A stretch of DNA of 36,739 bases from SIG459 sp045638085. Lineage in GTDB: Bacteria > Bacillota > Clostridia > Oscillospirales > Oscillospiraceae. The DNA lies in NCBI GenBank assembly GCA_045638085.1, contig JAZUAQ010000101.1, positions 1 to 36,739 of the forward strand. Direction: 5' to 3'. The notes under the pieces are model-generated. The model worked only from the letters and a program-made list of their open reading frames with translations. It was not told the DNA's origin and ran no database searches. Numbering within the stretch: position 1 is the stretch's first letter; each line of letters begins with the position of its first letter. Positions 1-6,547 of the stretch are shown here, piece by piece. A program made the position numbers and the translations under genes.

Positions 1-141
1 CGACTGAAAAGTTTTTGCTTGTGCTTATGGCAGTCTGCTATATGGCAGCGCTGATAATTGAATGGGGGGGATGCAGATGGATAACCACACTGCAACAGAG
101 CAAGCCTATAAAAACGGCTATGCTGATGGCAAAAAAGAATA
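1..141. repeat. Direct terminal repeat, left copy
   Basis: These 141 bases are identical to the last 141 bases of the window. An exact repeat of this length at both ends is the usual sign of a circular assembly graph closed with a 141-base k-mer, so the genome is circular or circularly permuted and the unit length is 36,598 bp. A true biological terminal repeat is possible but less likely, because the repeat starts and stops inside coding sequence. Confidence 0.95.
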
Positions 142-182
142 TGAAAAATATCTTTATATGGCTTTTAAGTATACGGAAATAA
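3..182 (+). CDS. 3' part of small membrane protein gene that crosses the circle junction
   Basis: This is the downstream part of the gene that starts at 36592. Read across the junction it gives a 62-residue protein with one hydrophobic helix near the N-terminus and stops with TAA at 180-182. From position 77 on it overlaps the next gene in another frame for about 106 bases, which is long for this compact genome. A run of seven G at 64-70 lies just before the overlap; with six G the frame would stop at the TAA at 81-83, giving a tidy short membrane protein. Confidence 0.5.
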   Translation, partial: TEKFLLVLMAVCYMAALIIEWGGCRWITTLQQSKPIKTAMLMAKKNMKNIFIWLLSIRK

Positions 183-310
183 AAAGCATTGTCCAAGGTT
201 TTTTGCGGGGTTGCCCGCGCGCAGATGCAAGAGATGCAGCTCTCGGCGCAATCCTTGCTATAGAATCAATAACAACTTGGGGAGAAGAATATGAAAACGG
301 AAATTCTTAA
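77..310 (+). CDS. Small conserved phage protein, unknown function
   Basis: This encodes a 77-residue soluble protein. Start 77 is preferred over the ATG codons at 62 and 71 because the G-run at 64-70 then serves as a ribosome binding site about six bases upstream. The N-terminal stretch with Ala-Tyr-Lys-Asn-Gly-Tyr-Ala-Asp-Gly is of a kind often seen in small early phage proteins. The gene overlaps the next one by 20 bases and is part of the early operon. No catalytic motif is visible and I do not know its role. Confidence 0.75.
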   Translation: MDNHTATEQAYKNGYADGKKEYEKYLYMAFKYTEIKSIVQGFLRGCPRADARDAALGAILAIESITTWGEEYENGNS

Positions 311-905
311 AATAAAAGGCGATTGGCAAGAGGTGGTTGATGATTGCCGCGCCACGGTTAATAAGCCGCCTCTTGGCAAAGACCCAAGCCGTGAGTTTAA
401 GCGCTCAATGGTCATAGCAGAGCATGAGCCTATCCGTGATATAGAAATCAAGTTCAGATGGGCTATTCCTTATTGGGTGGCAATGCATTGGAAAACCCAT
501 ATTTGGCGCAGCCGCACAAACACCCAAAGAAATGACCGACAGAGCGCTTATGACCGAAACAAAGCTACACAGGATGCGATGGTCACATTCACCGGTGACA
601 TGAATGTGCAGCATGGCATTGATAGTTGGCGAAAAAGACTTTGCCGAATGGCTGCAAAGGAAACCAGGGAGTGCGCCGAAAGCCTCAAGCGTGAGCTTCG
701 CCCTATAGAACGCGAAATTTCCGATGCGTTTGTGCCTAACTGCATTTATCGTTGCGGATGCCCGGAACCCAATGGCTGTGGTTGGTATTTCCAAGCGGTT
801 AAAAATACCCCAGCGCTGGCGAGCATTGATATCCAGCGCCGTTATGATGCGTATAACGAGCTGTTTTACCGAGGTGAAGATAGTGACGCGAACAAAGCCG
901 AGTAA
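291..905 (+). CDS. ThyX-like (flavin-dependent thymidylate synthase fold) phage protein
   Basis: This 204-residue protein resembles the divergent ThyX-like proteins of Firmicutes phages. The supporting pattern is an AEHEPIRD segment near residue 42, then an HIWRSRTNTQRND segment near residue 70 in the place of the ThyX RHR-type signature, then a SWRKRLC motif with a nearby ETR around residues 112-125. True ThyX makes dTMP from dUMP using FAD, NADPH and methylene-folate. The classical RHRxxSxNxxSxR motif is only partly kept here, so activity on dUMP is not assured. The start has a GGGGAGAA ribosome binding site. It sits two genes before a nucleotide diphosphohydrolase-domain gene, which fits a nucleotide-pool role. 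Confidence 0.6.
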   Translation: MKTEILKIKGDWQEVVDDCRATVNKPPLGKDPSREFKRSMVIAEHEPIRDIEIKFRWAIPYWVAMHWKTHIWRSRTNTQRNDRQSAYDRNKATQDAMVTFTGDMNVQHGIDSWRKRLCRMAAKETRECAESLKRELRPIEREISDAFVPNCIYRCGCPEPNGCGWYFQAVKNTPALASIDIQRRYDAYNELFYRGEDSDANKAE

Positions 906-1134
906 TTTTGTGCAGGAATCAGAAGTTTGTTGCCCGTTCTTTAAAAACCGCGAGTTCGGACATCGGCCATATGTGACGTGCGAAGGCGCGACTGATACCG
1001 CAGACTTAGTCAGCAGATTTCGCAGAGCTTCCGAAATGTCTAAGCACATGCGTAAATATTGCTGCATACTTGGCGAGTATAAAAAATGCCCAATATTCAA
1101 GATTGTCGTACAGAAATATGAGGAGGATATATGA
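883..1134 (+). CDS. Small cysteine-rich protein, unknown function
   Basis: This is an 83-residue protein with a GTG start. GTG 883 is chosen because GAGGTG lies six bases upstream, and it gives the usual short overlap with the preceding gene. Paired cysteines (CCPFF near residue 16, a Cys near 33, CC near 60, and CPIF near 69) suggest a small zinc-binding fold. It overlaps the next start by four bases, so the two are probably translated together. Function unknown. Confidence 0.75.
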   Translation: MTRTKPSNFVQESEVCCPFFKNREFGHRPYVTCEGATDTADLVSRFRRASEMSKHMRKYCCILGEYKKCPIFKIVVQKYEEDI

Positions 1135-1364
1135 GCGTTGTTATTACTGTAATGTGCTTGCCCGAAAAATGCTGCAAGTGCAAAATATACCGCAAACACA
1201 CCGGGACGTGTCCGCTTGCGGGCCGTCATGTTGCAGACCCAAGCGTAAAGCCCGCCTGGTGCCCTTTGGTGGAGTGCGAGGTGGCCGACGCTGCCAAGCT
1301 TCGCAGCATTTGGGCAGCTGAGCCCGAAATTCTGGAAACTATTGAGAAGGCGGTGATTGTATGA
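1131..1364 (+). CDS. Small cysteine-rich protein, unknown function
   Basis: This 77-residue protein carries cysteines in a CLPEKCCKC cluster followed by GTCPL and WCPL, consistent with metal binding. The start overlaps the previous stop in an ATGA arrangement and has a GAGGAGG ribosome binding site. The next gene starts four bases before its end. It looks like a partner or relative of the preceding cysteine-rich protein. The role is unknown. Confidence 0.75.
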   Translation: MSVVITVMCLPEKCCKCKIYRKHTGTCPLAGRHVADPSVKPAWCPLVECEVADAAKLRSIWAAEPEILETIEKAVIV

Positions 1365-1984
1365 CGCACGTGTTAAAGCCTTTTGACAAAGTGCGATTTG
1401 TGGAATGCGAGGAAAACCGACTTGCACATGATGGGGTGGGGAAGTATTTCCCCGTTCCAGGAACAATTGGCTGGGTGAAACATATTTCACGCTACAAAGA
1501 CGGGACGGCTGATGTCGTGGTGCAATGGCCGGAAGGCTCCACCAGCGGTGATGATTGTTGGGCTTGCCACAGCTCTTGTCTTGCAATAGTTCGGGATGAA
1601 GACCAGGCGAAAGGTGGTGGCGATAATAACTGTGCTATAAAAGACAGCGGAGAACGCACACAGTTCTCAAGCGGCGCGGTGAGGGATATGCATGAAGGTA
1701 AAGGCAGGATGGACTTGGTTCCCTGGCGTGCCATTATCGATGTGAGCAAACACTGCGAAAACGGAGCTAAAAAATACGGTGAGCACAATGTTGACCGTGG
1801 CATCCCCGCCAGTTCGCTGGTGGATAGCGGAATGCGCCACGCGGCCAAGTTCATATCTGGTGACACAGACGAAGACCACTTGCTGGCGGCGTGTTGGAAT
1901 TTTTTGTGGGCTCTCCAGATGCGAACCACTCACCCGGAGCTGATGGATATTCCTTGGAGGCCAAATGAAGAAGAAAAAGATTAA
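1361..1984 (+). CDS. dATP/dGTP diphosphohydrolase-domain protein
   Basis: This 207-residue protein has two parts. Residues 1-75 form a small beta-rich region around PVPGTIGWVKHIS and VVVQWPEG, like an SH3-type barrel. Residues 110-200 match the phage dATP/dGTP diphosphohydrolase-type domain (DUF5664), with GKGRMDLVPW, a KKYGEHNVDRGIP segment, a MRHAAKF helix, DEDHLLAACWN and a terminal THPEL. Members of this family have been linked to removal of purine dNTPs in some phages. The fusion with the N-terminal barrel is less usual. It overlaps both neighbours and belongs to the early operon. Confidence 0.75.
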   Translation: MTHVLKPFDKVRFVECEENRLAHDGVGKYFPVPGTIGWVKHISRYKDGTADVVVQWPEGSTSGDDCWACHSSCLAIVRDEDQAKGGGDNNCAIKDSGERTQFSSGAVRDMHEGKGRMDLVPWRAIIDVSKHCENGAKKYGEHNVDRGIPASSLVDSGMRHAAKFISGDTDEDHLLAACWNFLWALQMRTTHPELMDIPWRPNEEEKD

Positions 1985-2237
1985 CCCTAAGCGCCGCCCG
2001 GCCACACAGATGGACGTCAAACGTGCCAAGATTGAAACCACGGATAAGGCTATCGTTTTGACAAAGGTTTTGATGTTGACGGCCCTTTTGGATGCGGAGC
2101 TTATAAAGCCGGAACACGCTAAATTTGCCTGGGAGAGAACCCAGGCAATGGCGGAAAATGTATTAAAAGGTTATTGCACCATTCAAGATATGTACAATGT
2201 TCTGGTAAATGACTATGGAATAGAGGATTTGTCATGA
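1965..2237 (+). CDS. Conserved phage protein, unknown function
   Basis: This 90-residue protein has a basic N-terminus (MKKKKINPKRRPAT) followed by a helical region. The start has a TTGGAGG ribosome binding site and lies inside the end of the previous gene. Its last codons overlap the next start by four bases. The basic tail suggests nucleic acid contact, but no known domain is recognisable. Confidence 0.75.
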   Translation: MKKKKINPKRRPATQMDVKRAKIETTDKAIVLTKVLMLTALLDAELIKPEHAKFAWERTQAMAENVLKGYCTIQDMYNVLVNDYGIEDLS

Positions 2238-2386
2238 AGCGCTTGATTGTAAAATTTAAGGATTCTTTCGTAAACATTCCGGTTGAAAGAATTGAAGACC
2301 GCGAGGGCATGATTTTTGCATATGATGCCAATGGTCTTGTTGGAGCGTTTTGGCTTGGAGCGCTTGATGCGATTTACTTATCGTAA
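2234..2386 (+). CDS. Small protein, unknown function
   Basis: This is a 50-residue protein starting at an ATG that overlaps the previous stop (ATGA). The sequence is beta-strand-like, with MKRLIVKF and VNIPVERIED segments, and ends in ALDAIYLS. Such small strand-rich proteins are common just before late regulators in Clostridia phages. Function unknown. Confidence 0.6.
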   Translation: MKRLIVKFKDSFVNIPVERIEDREGMIFAYDANGLVGAFWLGALDAIYLS

Positions 2387-2401
2387 AGGGAGGGAATTAC
2401 A

Positions 2402-2839
2402 ATGAGCCAGTTAAAAGACACCATTAATAGGCTTAAAAACCTTGATGCTGAGAGGGATGCGCTGCTGAACATCCCTCGGCGCATAAAAAACCTGGAGCTT
2501 GAGTATGATGGTCTGAAAGCCACTCAGACCGACGCTTCCCCTGTTGCCGGTGGTGAAAACAAACAGGAAGAAGTTAGACTCAACAATATTCTCAAGCGCC
2601 AGAACCTGGAGCGTGACTACACCCGGACAAAGGAAGAAGTTGAGCAGCTTGAGGAAGCTCTGGCGAAACTTAAACCCACCGACCGCTTGGTTCTGGATGT
2701 GTTTTTTGTAAATAGACCCCGTAATTATATGGATGTACTGTGTGAAGAACTTCACTGCGAAACCGCCCATGTATATCGTATAAAGGATAAGGCGTTGCTT
2801 GAGCTTACCCGCCGACTTTGTGGCCAGATAAATCTGTAA
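2402..2839 (+). CDS. Sigma-70 region 4-like late transcription regulator
   Basis: This 145-residue protein has a long N-terminal coiled coil (residues 1-90, heptads with Leu and many Glu/Lys) and a C-terminal helix-turn-helix (residues 93-140, around PTDRLVLDVFFV and HVYRIKDKALLEL). This matches the ArpU/RinA/DUF1492-type late activators of Gram-positive phages, which sit just before the packaging genes and switch on the late operon. It is the last gene of the early operon, has a GGGAGG ribosome binding site, and is followed by the tRNA/structured-RNA block and then the methyltransferase and terminase. Direct DNA binding is inferred. Confidence 0.75.
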   Translation: MSQLKDTINRLKNLDAERDALLNIPRRIKNLELEYDGLKATQTDASPVAGGENKQEEVRLNNILKRQNLERDYTRTKEEVEQLEEALAKLKPTDRLVLDVFFVNRPRNYMDVLCEELHCETAHVYRIKDKALLELTRRLCGQINL

Positions 2840-2899
2840 AATGATAAAAAGTGGAGAGGAAATGGCTGTTTTATCATGATATTATTGTATCGTCGATTA

Positions 2900-2973
2900 A
2901 CGGCTTTGGTGTAACAGCAGCACACAGGACTTTGACTCCTGCAGTATAGGTGCAAATCCTATAGGCTGTGCCA
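2900..2973 (+). tRNA. tRNA-Gln (anticodon UUG), unusual D- and T-loops
   Basis: A full cloverleaf can be drawn: acceptor ACGGCTT with AGGCTGT (two G-U pairs), D-stem GTG/CAC, anticodon stem CAGGA/TCCTG with loop CTTTGAC (anticodon TTG), a four-base variable loop, T-stem ATAGG/CCTAT, discriminator G and an encoded CCA at 2971-2973. Two normally invariant features are changed: the T-loop reads TGCAAAT (G at position 55 instead of T), and the D-loop has A in the usual G18 place. It is the first RNA after the late regulator gene. Confidence 0.88.
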
Positions 2974-3431
2974 TCTTCCCTCTCTCTGTTTGACTGTATA
3001 CTTGAAACGCTGTGTCTGTTAAGCGTTGCGGCTTCGAATTGGGTGGCGATTTGGGGCTATTTAGGAGACAGGCTTCAAATGCCAGGGACAAGAGAAAGCC
3101 GGTGCAACTCCGGCCCTTGGCTCCACTCTCCTTCAGAGAGTACCTCCTTTTATGAATTCCTCGCCTGTTGCGTTCGAGTGGGTGCCGGCGCGAACGGACG
3201 AGGGAGTTCGCTTTGGTTATGAAGCGCCTTAAGGAATCCATACGTCCTTTTCCTAAGATACATATCGGACGGCCCGTAAATAGTCTGACCGCTTCCGCAG
3301 CGGCTCCGGTGCAATTCCGGTAGGGTTTCAAAAAAAGTCACACGGCAAGTCTGGACAGGTCTGCGTGGTTCTGAGGAACGTGGCGGAAACCCGCAAAGAG
3401 TCTCCGGAGGCTCGTGATTTGCCGTTTATAT
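2974..3431 (+). ncRNA. Candidate large structured RNA between two tRNAs
   Basis: No convincing gene lies in this 458-base stretch, but it is full of hairpins. They include AACGCT/AGCGTT (3006-3027), a two-tier tRNA-like hairpin (3081-3125), CTCTC/GAGAG (3126-3140), a long imperfect stem at about 3153-3220 (GAATTC, CTCG and CGTTCG pairing with their partners), CGCTT/AAGCG (about 3209-3226), CGTCC/GGACG (3243-3271), CCGCT/AGCGG (3289-3303), a T-loop-like hairpin CCGG-TGCAATT-CCGG (3306-3320), and a 9-bp stem closing a branched domain (3343-3424). Large phage RNAs such as ROOL and GOLLD are known to lie beside tRNA genes. Membership in either cannot be judged by eye. Confidence 0.5.
3081..3125 (+). 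other. tRNA-like minihelix with CCA end
   Basis: GCCAGGG (3081-3087) pairs over 7 bp, with one G-U, with CCTTGGC (3115-3121). Inside lies a T-arm-like hairpin GCCGG-TGCAACT-CCGGC (3098-3114). The 3' end is followed by T and CCA at 3123-3125. This is the acceptor and T-arm half of a tRNA joined by a ten-base linker, with no D-arm or anticodon arm. A normal tRNA fold using upstream sequence could not be made to pair. It may be a processing or aminoacylation mimic, or a tRNA remnant. Confidence 0.4.
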
Positions 3432-3505
3432 GCTTCTTTAGCACGAAGGTCGTGCAGCCGCCTTGTAAGCGGTCGGTGATGGTTCGATTCCGTCAAGAAG
3501 CTCCA
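3432..3505 (+). tRNA. tRNA-Thr (anticodon UGU)
   Basis: The cloverleaf is clean: acceptor GCTTCTT/AAGAAGC, D-stem GCAC/GTGC with GG in the loop, anticodon stem GCCGC/GCGGT with loop CTTGTAA (anticodon TGT), T-stem GATGG/CCGTC with canonical loop TTCGATT, discriminator T and encoded CCA at 3503-3505. Unlike the upstream tRNA-Gln, its D- and T-loops are standard. It lies 34 bases before a terminator, so it is likely processed from the same transcript as tRNA-Gln and the structured block. Confidence 0.93.
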
Positions 3506-3539
3506 TTGCTTTCATGCAAAAAGCTTCCTTTCTGTAGGT

Positions 3540-3571
3540 CGGGCGGTTCTCAAATGAGCCGCTCGATTTTT
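3540..3571 (+). terminator. Rho-independent terminator after tRNA-Thr
   Basis: A 10-bp stem (3540-3549 with 3556-3565, two G-U pairs) with a six-base loop is followed by A and five T (3567-3571). It would end the tRNA/structured-RNA transcript before the methyltransferase gene. Confidence 0.75.
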
Positions 3572-3596
3572 AATTCCGGGCTTGTATAAAACGGCG

Positions 3597-3635
3597 GTGC
3601 GCTATCCCGGTGGCGAGGGCTGAACAGTGCGCTAT
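3597..3635. repeat. GTGCGCTAT direct repeat upstream of packaging genes
   Basis: GTGCGCTAT occurs at 3597-3605 and again at 3627-3635, 30 bp apart, in the 105-base leader between the terminator and the methyltransferase start. The leader also contains TATAAA near 3585 that could be part of a promoter. Phage packaging or regulator sites often lie here, but nothing more in the sequence proves a role. Confidence 0.35.
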
Positions 3636-3676
3636 AGACGAGGTGGGGTCTGCATTGTTAACAAACGGAGGTAAAC

Positions 3677-4846
3677 ATGGAGTTAAAAACCTTAAATCTT
3701 AAAGACATAAAGCCTTATGACAAAAACCCCCGCAAAAACAACGGCGCTGTAGATGCCGTAATGGAGAGCATAAAGCAGTGTTCTTATGTGGCGCCTATAA
3801 TTGTGGACGAAGATTTTATAATTCTTGCCGGCCACACAAGATATAAGGCATTAAAGAAATTGGGCCGCAAAGAAGCAGAGGTCATTATAAAAGACGGCTT
3901 GTCTGAGGAACAAAAGCGGAAATATCGCATCCTGGACAATAAAACCAATGAGTTTGCACTGTGGGATGATGACCTTCTTGCCGAAGAACTGCTCGGCCTG
4001 GACTTTGACGGTTTTGACTTTGGATTTGATATAGAACCCAAAGAAGAAACTGAAGTAATAGAAGATGAAGCGCCCGAAATAGACGAGGAATCCGAGCCTA
4101 TAGCAAAGCTCGGTGATATATGGCAGCTTGGCCGACACAGATTGATGTGTGGCGATAGCACTTCGGCAGAAAACATCCAGCTTCTCGCTGCTGGCGCTCA
4201 AGTGGATTTGCTTTTAACAGACCCCCCTTATAATGTGGCGTATGAAGGCAAAACCAAAGATAAACTCAAAATCCAAAACGACAACATGAGCAACGATGCG
4301 TTCAGAGAGTTTTTGAAGGACGCATTTATGGCGGCGGACTCTGTTATGAAACCTGGAGCTGTGTTTTACATATGGCACGCAGACTCAGAGGGTTATAATT
4401 TCAGAGGCGCGTGTTTTGATATAGGGTGGACGGTTCGCCAGTGCCTTATCTGGAATAAAAACAGCATGGTTTTGGGCCGACAAGACTATCACTGGAAGCA
4501 TGAACCTTGCCTGTATGGCTGGAAAGACGGAGCGGGCCATCTTTGGGCAAGCGACCGCAAGCAGACCACTGTTATTAATTGGGCACGGCCTGTGCGTGCT
4601 GATATTCACCCGACTATGAAGCCTGTTGGTTTGTTTGACTACCAGATAAAGAACAACACCAAGGGCGGCGATATAGTTCTTGACCCGTTTAACGGCAGCG
4701 GCACAACAATAATGGCTTGCGAACAGAACGGCCGTGTTGCTTATGCAATGGAACTTGACCCCCGATATGTTGATGCAACTATTAAGAGATGGGAAGAATT
4801 CACTGGAGAAAAGGCGGTGCTTATAAATGGAACACATCAGAGCTGA
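3677..4846 (+). CDS. ParB-like / DNA methyltransferase fusion protein
   Basis: This 389-residue protein has a ParB/sulfiredoxin-type N-terminal domain (residues 1-95, with PYDKNPRKN, a PIIVDEDF strand and the AGHTRYKALK motif at 51-60). Its C-terminal part is an adenine-N6 or cytosine-N4 methyltransferase with DPPY at 182-185 and the SAM-binding DPFNGSGTT at 336-344. The order of motifs (DPPY first, SAM site last) is that of beta-class enzymes. Such ParB-methylase fusions are common directly before terminase genes. It may protect phage DNA or mark it for packaging. An acidic linker covers residues 110-142. The start has a GGAGG ribosome binding site. Confidence 0.85.
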   Translation: MELKTLNLKDIKPYDKNPRKNNGAVDAVMESIKQCSYVAPIIVDEDFIILAGHTRYKALKKLGRKEAEVIIKDGLSEEQKRKYRILDNKTNEFALWDDDLLAEELLGLDFDGFDFGFDIEPKEETEVIEDEAPEIDEESEPIAKLGDIWQLGRHRLMCGDSTSAENIQLLAAGAQVDLLLTDPPYNVAYEGKTKDKLKIQNDNMSNDAFREFLKDAFMAADSVMKPGAVFYIWHADSEGYNFRGACFDIGWTVRQCLIWNKNSMVLGRQDYHWKHEPCLYGWKDGAGHLWASDRKQTTVINWARPVRADIHPTMKPVGLFDYQIKNNTKGGDIVLDPFNGSGTTIMACEQNGRVAYAMELDPRYVDATIKRWEEFTGEKAVLINGTHQS

Positions 4847-4964
4847 AATAAAAAGGGTTGAAGAAGCCCTTACTAAAACCAATAGTCCGTTTTTGAAACG
4901 CGATTATGAAAAGCACTTGAAAAAGCTAAAGAAACAGCTAAAGCGAAGTGAAATGAGTGGCTAA
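4827..4964 (+). CDS. Small basic helical protein, unknown function
   Basis: A 45-residue protein of charged helix (Lys and Glu rich, LKKLKKQLKRS near the end) lies between the methyltransferase and terminase. It overlaps the methyltransferase end by 20 bases and the terminase start by 8. It has no clear domain and could be a small packaging accessory or a spacer gene. Confidence 0.5.
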   Translation: MEHIRAEIKRVEEALTKTNSPFLKRDYEKHLKKLKKQLKRSEMSG

Positions 4965-6546
4965 CGAAAAAAACCTTATACCTAACACTGAGCGAACTCC
5001 GGAGGAACTCCGAGAGATAACCCGCAAAGGCGGCATAGCTTCCGGAGAAGCCCGTAGACGCAAAGCTTCAATGGCGCAACTGGCACAAATGATAAGCGCT
5101 GCGCCCGCTCCGGAGAAATTCAAAAAGAATTTACGCGAGTATGGCATAGAAGATGACGCCATGAGCAACAACGCTCTTGTGACCATGGGCTTGTTCCAAA
5201 AAGCTGCAAAGGGCGATGTTAACGCAATTGCAAAGTGGGATGAGCTTGTCGGCGTTGCTGCTGATGATGCGGAAACAGAAATAAATACAGCAATAACAAC
5301 AGCTCTGCCAAACTTTTATAAAAGCATAGGCAGAGCTTTTTATGAGCCGTTGGGATATATCCTTGACCACGCGAAAACACACTTTGATTTTAGCGGTGGT
5401 CGCGGCTCTCTGAAATCTTCTTTTATTTCCCTGGCTGTGGTCAAGTTAGTAATGGAAAGCCCTGGCCACGACCAACACGCGCTCGTATTACGTAAGGTTG
5501 GAAATACACTGCGAGATAGCGTATACGCTCAATATTTATGGGCGATTGGACAGCTTGGCGTTGCAGAGTATTGGGAAGCTAAAAAAACCCCTATGGAGTT
5601 AGTGTTCAAACCAACGGGGCAGAAGATAATGTTTCGCGGGGCTGACGACCCCATGAAGATTAAGTCAATAAAAGTGCCTTTCGGCTATATTGCGATAACG
5701 CACTTCGAAGAAAAAGACCAATTCGCCGGGCGCGCTGAGATTAGAACTATACTCCAATCCACTATGCGCGGCGGCTCTGTTTTTTGGAACTTCGAAAGCT
5801 ATAACCCACCAATATCCCGCGACAACTGGGCGAACAAAGACAGCCTGGAGGCTCGCCCGGATAGAATGTGCCACAGCTCCACCTATTTGGAAGTTCAGAA
5901 TGTGGACTGGCTTGGTGAACAGTTTGTAGCAGAAGCCGAGATTCTTAAAGAAACAAATGAGAAAGCGTATCAGCACGAATACCTTGGTGTGCCTGTAGGT
6001 ACAGGCGGCAATGTATTTGAAAACCTGGATATACGCGAAATAACAGCGGAAGAAATCAACAGCTTTGACCGTATATATAACGGCGTTGACTGGGGCTACT
6101 TCCCCGACCCTTGGGCGTTCAACCGTATGCACTATGATGCAGCGCGTAGAACGCTTTATCTGTTTGACGAACTGGAAGCCTTGAAGAAAGGCAACCTTGA
6201 AACGTCAGAAATGCTGAAAGAGCATGGAATAACCCACGAAGACATGATAACGGCCGATAGCGCCGAGCCTAAATCTGTTGCTGACTATCAGAAGTATGGC
6301 TTCCGTGTATTCAGCGCGCAGAAAGGCCCTGGCAGTGTGGATTACTCAATGAAGTGGCTGCAATCCCTTAATGCTATAGTGATTGACCCGGCTCGTTGTC
6401 CTAAAACAGCGGCGGAGTTTACGCAGTATGAGTATGAACGCACCAAGGATGGCGAAATCATAAGCGGTTATCCCGATAAAAACAACCACCATATTGACGC
6501 GGTGCGTTATGCCACCGAGAGAATATGGCGAAAGCGAGGACAGTAA
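4957..6546 (+). CDS. terL: Terminase large subunit with small-subunit-like N-terminus
   Basis: This 529-residue DNA packaging motor protein is built as an ATPase plus nuclease. Walker A is SGGRGSLKSS at 146-155, and the Walker B region is YIAITHFEEKDQF at 244-256 with the acidic pair at 251-252. RNase H-like nuclease acids are visible at Asp378 (GVDWGYFPDP), Asp434 (TADSAEPKS) and Asp514 (HHIDAVRYA). Residues 1-105 are an extra region with a KGGIASGEARRRKAS segment and a helix bundle like small terminase subunits, and no separate small subunit gene is seen. The start is GTG at 4957, overlapping the preceding small gene. It resembles the PBSX-type large terminases. Confidence 0.92.
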   Translation: MANEKNLIPNTERTPEELREITRKGGIASGEARRRKASMAQLAQMISAAPAPEKFKKNLREYGIEDDAMSNNALVTMGLFQKAAKGDVNAIAKWDELVGVAADDAETEINTAITTALPNFYKSIGRAFYEPLGYILDHAKTHFDFSGGRGSLKSSFISLAVVKLVMESPGHDQHALVLRKVGNTLRDSVYAQYLWAIGQLGVAEYWEAKKTPMELVFKPTGQKIMFRGADDPMKIKSIKVPFGYIAITHFEEKDQFAGRAEIRTILQSTMRGGSVFWNFESYNPPISRDNWANKDSLEARPDRMCHSSTYLEVQNVDWLGEQFVAEAEILKETNEKAYQHEYLGVPVGTGGNVFENLDIREITAEEINSFDRIYNGVDWGYFPDPWAFNRMHYDAARRTLYLFDELEALKKGNLETSEMLKEHGITHEDMITADSAEPKSVADYQKYGFRVFSAQKGPGSVDYSMKWLQSLNAIVIDPARCPKTAAEFTQYEYERTKDGEIISGYPDKNNHHIDAVRYATERIWRKRGQ

Positions 6547-6547
6547 G

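Noticed and set aside
405..1586. A 393-codon open frame on the minus strand
   Set aside because: It lies opposite four genes with good ribosome binding sites and overlaps, and its product (many Ser, Cys, His, Arg runs) has no domain pattern. It is an antisense shadow.
3018..3125. A full tRNA (Leu-CAA or SeC-like, from TTCAAAT at 3074-3080)
   Set aside because: The acceptor 3' strand CCTTGGC does not pair with any suitable upstream strand at the right distance, and the variable arm has no stem. Only the minihelix version pairs well.
2968..3222. Small open frames inside the structured RNA block
   Set aside because: No ribosome binding sites, poor composition, and they overlap strong hairpins and tRNA ends.
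3090..3330. Cobalamin riboswitch
   Set aside because: GGTGCAAnTCC hairpins match the L4 T-loop of cobalamin riboswitches, but the required CCCGCAACTG and GCCACTG segments are missing and no B12-related gene follows.
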